Source of the DNA: Caccoplasma_A sp045587545
GTDB taxonomy: Bacteria; Bacteroidota; Bacteroidia; Bacteroidales; G3-4614
NCBI GenBank assembly: GCA_045587545.1
Contig: JAZNCN010000020.1
Coordinates: 17,336-81,335, forward strand
Length of the DNA: 64,000 nucleotides
Direction: 5' to 3'
In this document: in pieces, positions 32,852 through 41,041 of the stretch
Layout of the letters: each line of letters begins with the position of its first letter
How positions within the stretch are numbered: the first letter of the stretch is position 1
Notes under the pieces: model-generated
Database searches by the model: none
What the model saw: the letters and a program-made list of their open reading frames with translations, nothing else
Told to the model about the DNA's origin: nothing
Program-made: the position numbers and the translations under genes

Positions 32852-33748
32852 ATGAGAAAAATTTTTACTTTAATGCTTTTAGCAATGGCTTGTACTATGA
32901 ATATACAAGCACAAGAGTATAACCTATTTGATCCTGCAGATGTTGATGCAGATGGTTGGTTATGGTTTGATACCGACGAGAAGATTGAGAAATATGTTGG
33001 ATTGTGCAATGAAGAAGATTACAAAATTGATCCCAACGGAAAACTTATCCAAATGGTGTATGCTGATATTATACCCGATTATCCTGCTACTTACGCTGAT
33101 TCATGGTGGATTGGTTCTGGTACTGACGGAGAAGTTGGAACAGAGGGAGCAAAAACCGGTGCTATAGTAATTAGTGCTGCATCTGGAATGATGAGTACCA
33201 ATGGTGGTGGTGTTGCTGTAATGATGCCATCATGTAAAACATTCAGCCTTTGCCTATCAAAAGACGGAAGAGCAATGGTTAGAATGTTAGCTTCTAAGGA
33301 TATTGAAACCTCATTTACTAACTACTATGTAATTTCTGCAGCATACGCAAGTATGTTTAAGCCTTTGTTTAGAAGTGGAATTTATACTTGGACAGGAATA
33401 GAGACTCTTGATAACGGAAATGATGGAGCATGGAACATGCAAACTGACGAACCTATATATGCATATCTACAAAATGTAAATAATGCTGAACTTTGGTTGC
33501 ATGGTATAAAAGTTACAACAACAACTGAGCCTGCAGGTATTGAGGAGGAGAGTGTTGCCGGTAAAGATAAAATATTCTTTTTCAACAATACAATATCTCT
33601 AAACGAAGAGGCTCAAATTGAGGTTTACAACGTTGCAGGAGTTATGGTTGAGAGTGCTTTTGCTGCAAAACTTTCGTTAAGCGATATGAATAAAGGAGTA
33701 TATTTTGTAAAAGTTGGGAACAACGTTCGCAAAGTTGCTGTTAAATAG
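32852..33748 (+). CDS. Secreted protein with T9SS sorting tail, unknown function
   Basis: From ATG 32852 (MRKIFTLMLLAMACTMNIQAQ, signal peptide); an ATG two codons earlier at 32846 is also possible. The mature part of about 210 residues contains NLFDPADVDADGWLWFDT and a YADSWWIGSGTDG segment; I recognise no enzyme family, though similar starts occur in Bacteroidales surface proteins that bind or cut plant or host polymers. The C-terminus is a T9SS type A tail: FFNNTISLNEEAQIEVYNVA, DMNKGVYFVKVGNNVRKVAV. It follows SusCD after a palindromic repeat, so it may be part of the same unit or separately transcribed. A terminator follows. Confidence 0.8.
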   Translation: MRKIFTLMLLAMACTMNIQAQEYNLFDPADVDADGWLWFDTDEKIEKYVGLCNEEDYKIDPNGKLIQMVYADIIPDYPATYADSWWIGSGTDGEVGTEGAKTGAIVISAASGMMSTNGGGVAVMMPSCKTFSLCLSKDGRAMVRMLASKDIETSFTNYYVISAAYASMFKPLFRSGIYTWTGIETLDNGNDGAWNMQTDEPIYAYLQNVNNAELWLHGIKVTTTTEPAGIEEESVAGKDKIFFFNNTISLNEEAQIEVYNVAGVMVESAFAAKLSLSDMNKGVYFVKVGNNVRKVAVK

Positions 33749-33775
33749 TAAATATTCAACTATAAATAATTACGA

Positions 33776-33811
33776 AACGGGAGAAACTCTATGAGTTTTC
33801 TTCCGTTTTTT
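33776..33811 (+). terminator. Intrinsic terminator after 33748
   Basis: ACGGGAGAAACTC pairs with GAGTTTTCTTCCGT around a three-base loop and is followed by a T-run. It closes the SusCD-region transcript before the peptidase gene. Confidence 0.8.
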
Positions 33812-33847
33812 ATATTCTTACTATTTATATTTTTTTTAACTCTTAAA

Positions 33848-33880
33848 GATAGCAACTATATCGTAAAATTGCTATCTTCG
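33848..33880 (+). promoter_or_regulatory. Promoter with overlapping inverted repeat (peptidase gene)
   Basis: TATCTTCG at 33873-33880 is one base off TAnnTTTG. An 8-base inverted repeat, GATAGCAA at 33848-33855 and TTGCTATC at 33869-33876, spans the promoter and covers half of the -7 element. This is the geometry of an operator where a dimeric repressor would compete with RNA polymerase, but it could also be a chance AT-rich match. Confidence 0.4.
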
Positions 33881-33918
33881 CAAAAAACAAGATAGAGAAA
33901 TAAAATAACTTATAAACT

Positions 33919-35307
33919 ATGAAGAGACTTATTATCTGCACATCAATATTACTTGCTTGTGCAACAGGTGCTTTTGCACAAGACAACAAGGGAGGTATAA
34001 GCGAAGATCTGCTTAAAGAGATTAGCAAAGGTTATACAGGTTCTGCCGAGCAAAAGGCTGTAAGAAATGCTCTTGCAACAAACTCTATTGCAGTGCTTTC
34101 GGTAAATGCTGAAAATCTTGCTATGTGCGACACCTACTTCTCAGACCGAGTAAAAACAAAAGGTATTACTAATCAATTATCATCGGGTCGTTGCTGGCTG
34201 TTTACAGGATTAAATGTATTGCGTGCAAAAATGATTGACAAGTATGATTTACCCGAGATGGTATTCTCTCATAACTACCTATCATTCTATGACCTTTTGG
34301 AGAAATCAAACCTATTCCTTCAAGCAATAATCGATACTAAAAACGATGCTATAGACTCTCGTCAAGTGGAGTGGCTTTTGAAAAACCCGATAGGAGATGG
34401 CGGTCAGTTTACAGGAGTATCAAATTTGATTATGAAATATGGTGTTGTTCCCAAAAGTGCTATGCCCGAAACTTATCAAAGTAACAACACCGACCAAATG
34501 CGTAATATTCTTAAGCTAAAACTACGAGAGTTTGCTCTTGCTCTTAGAGCAGAAAAGAGCGAAAAGAGCGCTATGGCTCTTAAAACAGAGATGCTTACCG
34601 AAATATACAGAATATTGGCAGAGTGCGTTGGTGTACCTCCAACAGAGTTTGAGTGGACACGCTACGATAAAGATGGAAACCCTGTAAGCACAAAAACATA
34701 CACTCCCAAAAGCTTCTACGAGGAGTATATAGGTGAGGATCTGGAGAATAACTACATTATGGTCATGAACGACCCCTCTCGTGAATATTACAAAGTTTAT
34801 GAGATTGACCTTGACCGCCACGTTTATGACGGGGAAAACTGGCTATATTTGAACCTCCCTGTCGAAGATATCAAAACTATGGCTATCGCTTCAATAAAAG
34901 ATAATACAGCAATGTATTTCTCTTGTGATGTACGTAAATTCTGGAATAAAGAAAAAGGTACTCTTGACTTGAATAATACCGACTACGAATCGCTATTCCG
35001 TACATCATTTCCTATGAATAAAAAGGAGCGTATTCAAACATTTGCAAGTGGCTCAACTCACGCAATGACCTTGATAGCTGTTGATTTAGACGCTCAAGGA
35101 ACTCCTAAAAAATGGATGGTTGAAAATAGCTGGGGTGAGCAATCGGGATATAAAGGAAACCTTATCATGACAGATGAGTGGTTTAATGAATATATGTTCC
35201 GTTTGGTAGTAGAGAAAAAATATGTTCCTGAGAACCTTATGAAACTTATGGAACAAGAGCCGATTATGCTACCGGCATGGGACCCCATGTTTGCTCCTGA
35301 GGAGTAA
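33919..35307 (+). CDS. pepC: C1-family cysteine peptidase (bleomycin hydrolase / PepC type), exported
   Basis: The 462-residue product has a signal peptide ending GAFAQ, unusual for the classical cytoplasmic PepC but frequent in Bacteroidota. The papain-like catalytic residues are all present: Cys92 in NQLSSGRCWLF, His near residue 381 in GSTHAMTL, Asn near residue 402 in VENSWGE. VFSHNYLSFYDLLEKSN is a PepC/bleomycin hydrolase signature. Such enzymes form hexamers and act as aminopeptidases. With a signal peptide it probably works in the periplasm, where it could trim peptides brought in by SusCD. Start ATG 33919 gives the signal peptide directly. A palindromic repeat separates it from gdhA. 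Confidence 0.92.
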   Translation: MKRLIICTSILLACATGAFAQDNKGGISEDLLKEISKGYTGSAEQKAVRNALATNSIAVLSVNAENLAMCDTYFSDRVKTKGITNQLSSGRCWLFTGLNVLRAKMIDKYDLPEMVFSHNYLSFYDLLEKSNLFLQAIIDTKNDAIDSRQVEWLLKNPIGDGGQFTGVSNLIMKYGVVPKSAMPETYQSNNTDQMRNILKLKLREFALALRAEKSEKSAMALKTEMLTEIYRILAECVGVPPTEFEWTRYDKDGNPVSTKTYTPKSFYEEYIGEDLENNYIMVMNDPSREYYKVYEIDLDRHVYDGENWLYLNLPVEDIKTMAIASIKDNTAMYFSCDVRKFWNKEKGTLDLNNTDYESLFRTSFPMNKKERIQTFASGSTHAMTLIAVDLDAQGTPKKWMVENSWGEQSGYKGNLIMTDEWFNEYMFRLVVEKKYVPENLMKLMEQEPIMLPAWDPMFAPEE

Positions 35308-35312
35308 TTTTT

Positions 35313-35357
35313 ATTAAATGAGGAATTAGAAATTAGGAATTAATTCCTAATTAAAAA
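35313..35357. repeat. Interspersed palindromic repeat, short copy
   Basis: ATGAGGAATTAGAAATTAGG followed by AATTAATTCCTAATT. It lacks the inner GTGGC hairpin of the longer copies. It fills the peptidase-gdhA gap. Confidence 0.65.
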
Positions 35358-35389
35358 AAAGAACTACCCTTTTACAAAAAAACTAAACT

Positions 35390-36727
35390 ATGAATTTGCA
35401 GAGATTTATGTCTCAGCTCGAAGCAAGGCATTCGGGAGAGAAAGAGTACCTACAAGCGGTACGAGAGGTGTTAAGTTCTATTGAAGAGGTGTATAATCAA
35501 CACCCCGAATTTGAACGAGCTAAACTGATTGAACGATTGGTAGAACCTGAAAGGGTTATAATTTTCAGAGTACCATGGGTTGATGACAAAGGAGAGGTGC
35601 AAGTTAATATCGGATACCGAGTACAGTTTAATAGTGCCATAGGTCCCTACAAGGGTGGTTTGCGTTTTCATGCATCGGTCAACCTCTCTATTCTTAAATT
35701 CTTAGGATTTGAACAGACCTTTAAAAATGCTCTTACCACCCTACCGATGGGTGGAGGTAAAGGAGGCTCGGACTTCTCTCCTCGCGGAAAGAGCGACGGC
35801 GAGATTATGCGTTTCTGCCAAGCCTTCATGAACGAGCTATGGAGATATATAGGACCTGAGACAGACATTCCTGCAGGAGATATAGGTGTTGGAGCAAGAG
35901 AGATAGGTTATCTCTATGGACAATACAAGAAACTAACTCGCACTTGGAACGGTGTATTGACAGGTAAAGGCATTGAATACGGAGGTTCGCTTGTTCGCCC
36001 CGAAGCAACAGGCTATGGCGCACTATATTTTGTTTCAGAGATGCTTAACAACAAGGGTATAAGCATTGAAGGAAAACGAATTGCAATAAGCGGATTTGGC
36101 AATGTTGCATGGGGTGCTGCAAAAAAGGCCACCGAGATGGGCGGAAAGGTTATAACAATCTCCGGACCTGACGGATATATTCTTGACGAAGAGGGAATTA
36201 GTGGAGATAAGATAGAGTATATGCTTACTCTACGAGCAAGTGGTAATGATATATGTCAACCATATGCCGAAAAATATCCTAATGCAAAATTTGTTGAAGG
36301 TAAACGTCCATGGGAAGTTCCTTGCGATATAGCCCTACCCTGTGCAACACAAAATGAATTAGATGGAGAAGATGCTCAAAATCTTATCAATAACGGTGTT
36401 ATGTGCGTTGGAGAGATTTCAAATATGGGTTGTACTCCTGAGGCTATAGAACTATTTACCGAACATCGTATGTTATATGCTCCCGGTAAGGCTGCAAACG
36501 CAGGTGGAGTATCTGTATCGGGATTGGAGATGAGCCAGAACTCAGCTCATATATCTTGGAGTGCCGAAGAGGTTGACAACCGTCTGCGCTCAATAATGAA
36601 AGATATTCATCAGAATTGTGTTAAATACGGAACAGAAAAAGATGGCTATATCAACTACGTAAAAGGAGCTAATATCGCAGGATTTATGAAAGTTGCAAAA
36701 GCTATGATGGCTCAAGGTGTTGTATAA
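35390..36727 (+). CDS. gdhA: NADP-type glutamate dehydrogenase
   Basis: The 445-residue length matches hexameric bacterial GDH. Signatures: GYRVQFNSAIGPYKGGLRFH, the substrate lysine region TLPMGGGKGGSDFSPRGKSD, and the nucleotide domain SGFGNVAWGAAKKATEMGGK followed by ANAGGVSVSGLEM. It interconverts 2-oxoglutarate plus ammonia and glutamate; the NADP-dependent reading is based on family resemblance rather than a tested residue. Cytoplasmic, no signal peptide. A clean terminator follows at 36749. Directly downstream are two flavoprotein genes able to supply or use NADPH, so the neighbourhood looks dedicated to amino-acid nitrogen and redox balance. Confidence 0.95.
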   Translation: MNLQRFMSQLEARHSGEKEYLQAVREVLSSIEEVYNQHPEFERAKLIERLVEPERVIIFRVPWVDDKGEVQVNIGYRVQFNSAIGPYKGGLRFHASVNLSILKFLGFEQTFKNALTTLPMGGGKGGSDFSPRGKSDGEIMRFCQAFMNELWRYIGPETDIPAGDIGVGAREIGYLYGQYKKLTRTWNGVLTGKGIEYGGSLVRPEATGYGALYFVSEMLNNKGISIEGKRIAISGFGNVAWGAAKKATEMGGKVITISGPDGYILDEEGISGDKIEYMLTLRASGNDICQPYAEKYPNAKFVEGKRPWEVPCDIALPCATQNELDGEDAQNLINNGVMCVGEISNMGCTPEAIELFTEHRMLYAPGKAANAGGVSVSGLEMSQNSAHISWSAEEVDNRLRSIMKDIHQNCVKYGTEKDGYINYVKGANIAGFMKVAKAMMAQGVV

Positions 36728-36748
36728 AACAACATTTCATATCTACAT

Positions 36749-36784
36749 AAAACGAGATTGCACTATTTCTGCAATCTCGTTTTG
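36749..36784 (+). terminator. Intrinsic terminator after gdhA
   Basis: AAACGAGATTGCA and TGCAATCTCGTTT pair perfectly around a 6-base loop and run into TTTTG. The rest of the gap up to 37020 is AT-rich and holds candidate -7 elements TATCTTTG (near 36902) and TATTTTTG (near 36925). Confidence 0.85.
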
Positions 36785-37020
36785 CATATCATTATCTTAA
36801 TTTCAGCTAAGATTCATAGGAATATTCTGAATTAACTGCTGAAAACTAAAATTTTATAACTAACTTTGTAAGGTTATACTATTATTTAACAATTACTCAC
36901 TATCTTTGCTTTTGGTTTGAGATATTTTTGTATTAACAATATATTTTTTAAGCTATAATAGCTTGTAAATTAATAAGGAATGAGGAAGATTGTTATCAAT
37001 CTCCAATAATATTGACAATT

Positions 37021-37812
37021 ATGAATAAGATTGTAGAAAAAGAGTATTTCTCAGAAAATGTGGTAAAATTGGTGGTTGAAGCACCTCTTATCGCAAAATC
37101 GAGAAAAGCAGGACACTTTGTTATTGTAAGATCAGGAGAGAAAGGAGAGAGAATTCCCCTCACCATTGCTCAAGCAGATGCCGAAAAAGGTACTATAACT
37201 TTGGTTATTCAAGCTGTTGGTAAATCAACTAAAAAAATATGCGCTCTAAACGTGGGCGACAACCTTAGCGATGTTGTTGGTCCATTGGGACAAGCGACCC
37301 ATATTGAGAAAGTTGGAACAGTATTATGTTGTGGTGGAGGTGTAGGTGTTGCTCCTCTATTGCCTATTGTTGAGGCTTTCAAAAAAGCAGGGAACAGAGT
37401 TGTGGTAATTTTAGCAGCTCGTACAAAAGACCTTATAATTTTGGAAGATCAGATGCGTGCTAATGCCGATGAAGTTATAATTATGACTGATGACGGCTCA
37501 TATGGTAAAAAAGGATTGGTTACCAACGGAGCAGAGGAGGTTATCCAACGCGAAAAAGTTGATATGTGTGTAACCATTGGTCCTGCCATTATGATGAAAT
37601 TTGTATCGCTTTTGACAAAAAAATATGAGATACCTACAGTTGTATCGCTAAACACCATTATGGTTGACGGAACAGGTATGTGTGGAGCGTGCCGTATTAC
37701 TGTAGGTGGTAAAACAAAATTTGTTTGTGTAGATGGTCCTGAGTTTGATGCTCACCAAGTTGATTTTGACGAAATGTTAATGCGTCTCTCTTCATATAAA
37801 GAGATGGAATAA
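37021..37812 (+). CDS. nfnA: Ferredoxin-NADP reductase-like FAD/[2Fe-2S] subunit (NfnA type)
   Basis: The 263-residue product starts at ATG 37021 (MNKIVEKEYFSENVVKLV); an upstream TTG is rejected. The N-terminal half is an FAD-binding fold (GHFVIVRSGEKGERIPLTIA), then a nucleotide-binding domain (LCCGGGVGVAPLLPIVEAF), and the C-terminus has four cysteines for a [2Fe-2S] centre (GMCGACRITVGGKTKFVCVD). This family covers dihydroorotate dehydrogenase electron-transfer subunits and NfnA. The next gene, 13 bases on, is the NfnB-like partner, so NADH-dependent reduced ferredoxin:NADP+ oxidoreductase is the best call. It would bifurcate electrons between NADH, ferredoxin and NADPH. Annotation pipelines often call it sulfide dehydrogenase. 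Confidence 0.85.
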   Translation: MNKIVEKEYFSENVVKLVVEAPLIAKSRKAGHFVIVRSGEKGERIPLTIAQADAEKGTITLVIQAVGKSTKKICALNVGDNLSDVVGPLGQATHIEKVGTVLCCGGGVGVAPLLPIVEAFKKAGNRVVVILAARTKDLIILEDQMRANADEVIIMTDDGSYGKKGLVTNGAEEVIQREKVDMCVTIGPAIMMKFVSLLTKKYEIPTVVSLNTIMVDGTGMCGACRITVGGKTKFVCVDGPEFDAHQVDFDEMLMRLSSYKEME

Positions 37813-37825
37813 ATATTTTCAGATT

Positions 37826-39301
37826 ATGAGTAAAGAAGATATTGCAGCACAACGCGCTACCGAATGGCGCGAAGCTTTGCGAAAAGAGAAAAAAAATAAA
37901 GACAGAATAGAGATAGAGAGGGTTAAAATGAGAGAACTTGACCCCGAGTATCGTATAACTAACAACGAAGAGGTAAACTGCGGACTAACAACAGAGCAGG
38001 CACTACGTGAGGCTTCACGCTGTTTAGATTGTCCCGATCCTCAATGTATGCAAGGTTGCCCCGTAAATATTTTCATACCTACGTTTATTAAAAACATTGA
38101 AAGAGGAGAGTTCTTAGAGGCAGCAAAAACATTGAAGATGACAAGTGCACTACCAGCAGTTTGCGGACGTGTATGTCCTCAAGAGAAACAATGTGAGTCA
38201 AAATGTTTCTACAAACTTAAATTAGGTAAAGAGCCTGTAGCTATTGGTTATCTTGAGCGTTTCGCAGCTGACTACGAACGTGAAAGCGGGCAAATGGCAT
38301 TACCTGAAATAAAAGAAAAAAACGGTATTAAGATTGCTGTTGTTGGTTCAGGTCCTGCAGGATTATCATTTGCAGGAGAGATGGCTAAAGCAGGATACTC
38401 TGTTACTGTATTTGAAGCACTTCACGAAATTGGTGGTGTATTAAAATATGGTATTCCGGAGTTCCGTCTGCCAAACAGCATTGTTGATGTTGAGATAAAT
38501 AACCTAAGAGCAATGGGTGTTGAATTTGTTGCCGATTGTATTGTAGGTAAAACAATATCATACGACGATATTCACGAAATGGGCTTCAAAGGGATATTTG
38601 TAGCAAGTGGAGCAGGTCTTCCGAGATTTATGAATATTCCCGGAGAGAACTTGATTGGCGTGATGTCAAGTAATGAATATCTTACTCGCGTAAACCTTAT
38701 GTGCGCAGCTCAAGATGATAGCGATACCCCTGTAATAAAAGGTAAACGTGTTGCTGTTATTGGTGGAGGAAACACTGCAATGGACTCAGTACGTACAGCT
38801 AAACGCGTTGGAGCAGAAAGAGCTATGATAATATATCGTCGTAGCGAAGACGAAATGCCTGCACGTCGCGAGGAGATTCACCATGCAAAACAAGAGGGTG
38901 TTGAATTCTTGACACTTCATAATCCAATAGAGTATCTCGGTAATGAAAAAGGTAAAGTAACAGCTGTTCGCCTACAGAAGATGCAATTAGGAGAGCCTGA
39001 TGCATCAGGTCGTCGCTCACCAGAACCAATACCCGGAGCAATAGAGACAATTGAGGTTGATGAGGTTATAGTAAGTGTTGGAGTATCACCTAACCCACTT
39101 ATACCAAACGCAATTAAAGGTTTGGAGATAAGCAAAAAGGGAACAATTATTGTTAATGAAGAGACTATGCGCTCCGACCTTAACGACCTTTATGCAGGTG
39201 GTGATATTGTACGCGGAGGAGCAACCGTTATCCTTGCAATGGGCGACGGACGTCGTGCGGCAAAAGCGATGGACGAAGCTATACGCAACAACAAGTTGTA
39301 A
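37826..39301 (+). CDS. nfnB: NADPH-dependent glutamate synthase-like subunit (NfnB type)
   Basis: The 491-residue product has an N-terminal twin cluster domain with cysteines for two [4Fe-4S] centres (SRCLDCPDPQCMQGCPVNIF, AVCGRVCPQEKQCESKC). An FAD domain follows (VVGSGPAGLSFAGEMAKAGY) and then an NADP(H) domain (VIGGGNTAMDSVRTAKRVGA, EDEMPARREEIHHAKQEG). Stand-alone small subunits of this type are usually labelled glutamate synthase small chain, but paired with the upstream FAD/[2Fe-2S] subunit they fit NfnB. No large glutamate synthase subunit is present here. It follows nfnA by 13 bases and precedes tcdA by 25. Confidence 0.87.
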   Translation: MSKEDIAAQRATEWREALRKEKKNKDRIEIERVKMRELDPEYRITNNEEVNCGLTTEQALREASRCLDCPDPQCMQGCPVNIFIPTFIKNIERGEFLEAAKTLKMTSALPAVCGRVCPQEKQCESKCFYKLKLGKEPVAIGYLERFAADYERESGQMALPEIKEKNGIKIAVVGSGPAGLSFAGEMAKAGYSVTVFEALHEIGGVLKYGIPEFRLPNSIVDVEINNLRAMGVEFVADCIVGKTISYDDIHEMGFKGIFVASGAGLPRFMNIPGENLIGVMSSNEYLTRVNLMCAAQDDSDTPVIKGKRVAVIGGGNTAMDSVRTAKRVGAERAMIIYRRSEDEMPARREEIHHAKQEGVEFLTLHNPIEYLGNEKGKVTAVRLQKMQLGEPDASGRRSPEPIPGAIETIEVDEVIVSVGVSPNPLIPNAIKGLEISKKGTIIVNEETMRSDLNDLYAGGDIVRGGATVILAMGDGRRAAKAMDEAIRNNKL

Positions 39302-39326
39302 CAGACACCATTAAAATAGTACAAAA

Positions 39327-40049
39327 ATGATTCCCGAATGGTTATCGCGTAGCCAACTGTTGCTTGGCGATAAAGGTTTACAAAAACTATCGTCGGCACA
39401 TCTTCTGATTGTAGGATTGGGCGGTGTTGGTGCATACGCAGCCGAACTTGCAGCACGAGCAGGAGTTGGAGAGATGACCATTATTGACGGAGACAACATA
39501 GGAATAACAAATATAAATCGTCAATTACCTGCCACTGCAAAAAATGTAGGTTATAGCAAAGCTGAGGTTATGCAACGTAGAATTTTGGATATAAACCCCA
39601 ATATAAAACTACATTCGCAACATAGGTTTTTAGAAGAGCAGGAGATAAAAGATTTTATTGAGAACGGAGGTTTCACATTTGTTATTGATGCTATTGACAC
39701 ACTTGCCCCTAAAACGGCTCTTATAGCTGCATGCGTTGAGTGTGGCATTGATTTAATTTCGTCAATGGGAGCAGGAGGGCGATTAGATGTATCAGCGATA
39801 AAGTTTGCTGATATATCAAAAACAGAGAATTGTTCATTAGCACGAATGGTTCGTAAAACGTTGCGAGAAAAAGGGATAAAAAAAGGGGTGATGACCGTAT
39901 TCTCTGACGAGAGCATTGTTCCAAAATCAGTTATACCGACAAACGAAAAAGGTAAGCGTTTTACTGTTGGAACAATATCGTACATACCCGCAGTATTTGG
40001 GTGTTATCTGGCATCATATGCCATAAGAAAAATATCAGGAGTATGCTGA
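39327..40049 (+). CDS. tcdA: tRNA threonylcarbamoyladenosine dehydratase
   Basis: The 240-residue ThiF/E1-like product activates with ATP and closes the t6A37 side chain to cyclic ct6A. It has the nucleotide-binding site GLGGVGAYAAELAARAGVGE, the ThiF hallmark DNIGITNINRQLPA, and the TcdA-type DISKTENCSLARMVRKTLRE region. The N-terminus (PEWLSRSQLLLGDKGLQKL) matches TcdA. Cytoplasmic. Its last codons overlap the start of the ABC ATPase gene (ATGCTGA at 40043-40049), so the two are probably translationally coupled, although no functional link is evident. Confidence 0.92.
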   Translation: MIPEWLSRSQLLLGDKGLQKLSSAHLLIVGLGGVGAYAAELAARAGVGEMTIIDGDNIGITNINRQLPATAKNVGYSKAEVMQRRILDINPNIKLHSQHRFLEEQEIKDFIENGGFTFVIDAIDTLAPKTALIAACVECGIDLISSMGAGGRLDVSAIKFADISKTENCSLARMVRKTLREKGIKKGVMTVFSDESIVPKSVIPTNEKGKRFTVGTISYIPAVFGCYLASYAIRKISGVC

Positions 40050-40714
40050 AAGCCAAAAACATATACAAAAATTTTGGGACACTCCAAGTTTTAAAAGGAG
40101 TGGATATTGAGATATCAAAAGGGGAGATTGTTGCCATTGCAGGAAAAAGTGGAGCAGGAAAAACAACTCTACTTCAAATACTCAGTACCCTTGATAGTGC
40201 TGATTCGGGCAGAGTTATACTAAACGGCACAGACCTAAATACTCTAAAAGGAGATAAACTTGCCGAGTTTCGTAACAAACATATAGGATTTGTATTTCAG
40301 TTTCATCAACTATTACCTGAATTTACAGCGTTAGAGAACGTCATGTTACCTGCTTTGATAGCAAAAAAGTCTCGAAATGAGAGTGAAGCAAAAGCTAAGG
40401 AGATACTAACATTCTTAAACCTTGCCGATAGGTTAAATCACAAACCAGCCCAACTTTCGGGAGGAGAGAAACAACGTGTTGCCGTTGCTCGCGCATTAAT
40501 AAATAATCCCGATATAATATTTGCTGACGAACCTTCAGGAAGTTTGGATAGCACACAAAAGGAGGAGTTACATAGTCTGTTTCATAACCTACGCGACCAA
40601 ATGGGACAAACATTTGTTATAGTTACACACGACATAACCCTTGCTCAAAGTGCCGACAGAATAATATACATGAAAGACGGTGTTATTGCACCCGAGACAG
40701 ATAATATAATTTGA
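40043..40714 (+). CDS. ABC transporter ATPase, LolD type
   Basis: Translation should start at ATG 40043 (MLKAKNIYKNFGTLQVLKGV), since the longer open frame overlaps tcdA. The 223-residue product has Walker A GKSGAGKTT, the Q-loop FQFHQLLPEFTALENVMLP, signature LSGGEKQRVAVARAL, Walker B IIFADEPSGSLD and the H-loop VTHD. The region around the Q-loop is typical of LolD/MacB-type ATPases. LolD drives release of lipoproteins from the inner membrane with LolC/E. No membrane partner is encoded nearby, so LolCDE membership is inferred from the ATPase alone. Confidence 0.88.
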   Translation: MLKAKNIYKNFGTLQVLKGVDIEISKGEIVAIAGKSGAGKTTLLQILSTLDSADSGRVILNGTDLNTLKGDKLAEFRNKHIGFVFQFHQLLPEFTALENVMLPALIAKKSRNESEAKAKEILTFLNLADRLNHKPAQLSGGEKQRVAVARALINNPDIIFADEPSGSLDSTQKEELHSLFHNLRDQMGQTFVIVTHDITLAQSADRIIYMKDGVIAPETDNII

Positions 40715-40734
40715 TAACATAAAAAAATAAAAAT

Positions 40735-41025
40735 ATGGAAGATAAAAAGAGAGGAATGGAGATAGAGATTTCTCCCGAAGTAGCAGAAGGAGTATATTCA
40801 AATCTTGCAATAATATCACACTCATCATCAGAGTTTATAGTTGACTTTGCCCGAATAATGCCGGGCGTACAAAAAGCAAATGTAAAATCGAGAATAATAT
40901 TGACACCCGAACATGCAAAACGTCTATTATATGCACTACAAGACAACATAGCACGTTACGAGAATCAGAATGGCAAAATAGCAGTCAGCGGACAAGGAGG
41001 AACAGCAACTCCCTTTATCAACTGA
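40735..41025 (+). CDS. DUF3467 family protein
   Basis: The 96-residue product matches the small DUF3467 proteins common in Bacteroidota: EIEISPEVAEGVYSNLAIIS, SEFIVDFARIMPGVQKANV, and SRIILTPEHAKRLLYALQDN. Function is unknown. There is no signal peptide. It lies 20 bases after the ABC ATPase and 16 bases before cysS, so it appears to be in the same transcript. The C-terminal 15 residues are low-complexity glycine- and threonine-rich. Confidence 0.85.
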   Translation: MEDKKRGMEIEISPEVAEGVYSNLAIISHSSSEFIVDFARIMPGVQKANVKSRIILTPEHAKRLLYALQDNIARYENQNGKIAVSGQGGTATPFIN

Positions 41026-41041
41026 TTAAATATTAAATATT

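Noticed and set aside
37012..37020. TTG start three codons before nfnA
   Set aside because: The ATG at 37021 matches the family start and needs no unusual codon.
37826..39301. Small subunit of an ordinary glutamate synthase
   Set aside because: No large subunit gene nearby, while an FAD/[2Fe-2S] subunit lies 13 bases upstream; the NfnAB reading is more consistent.
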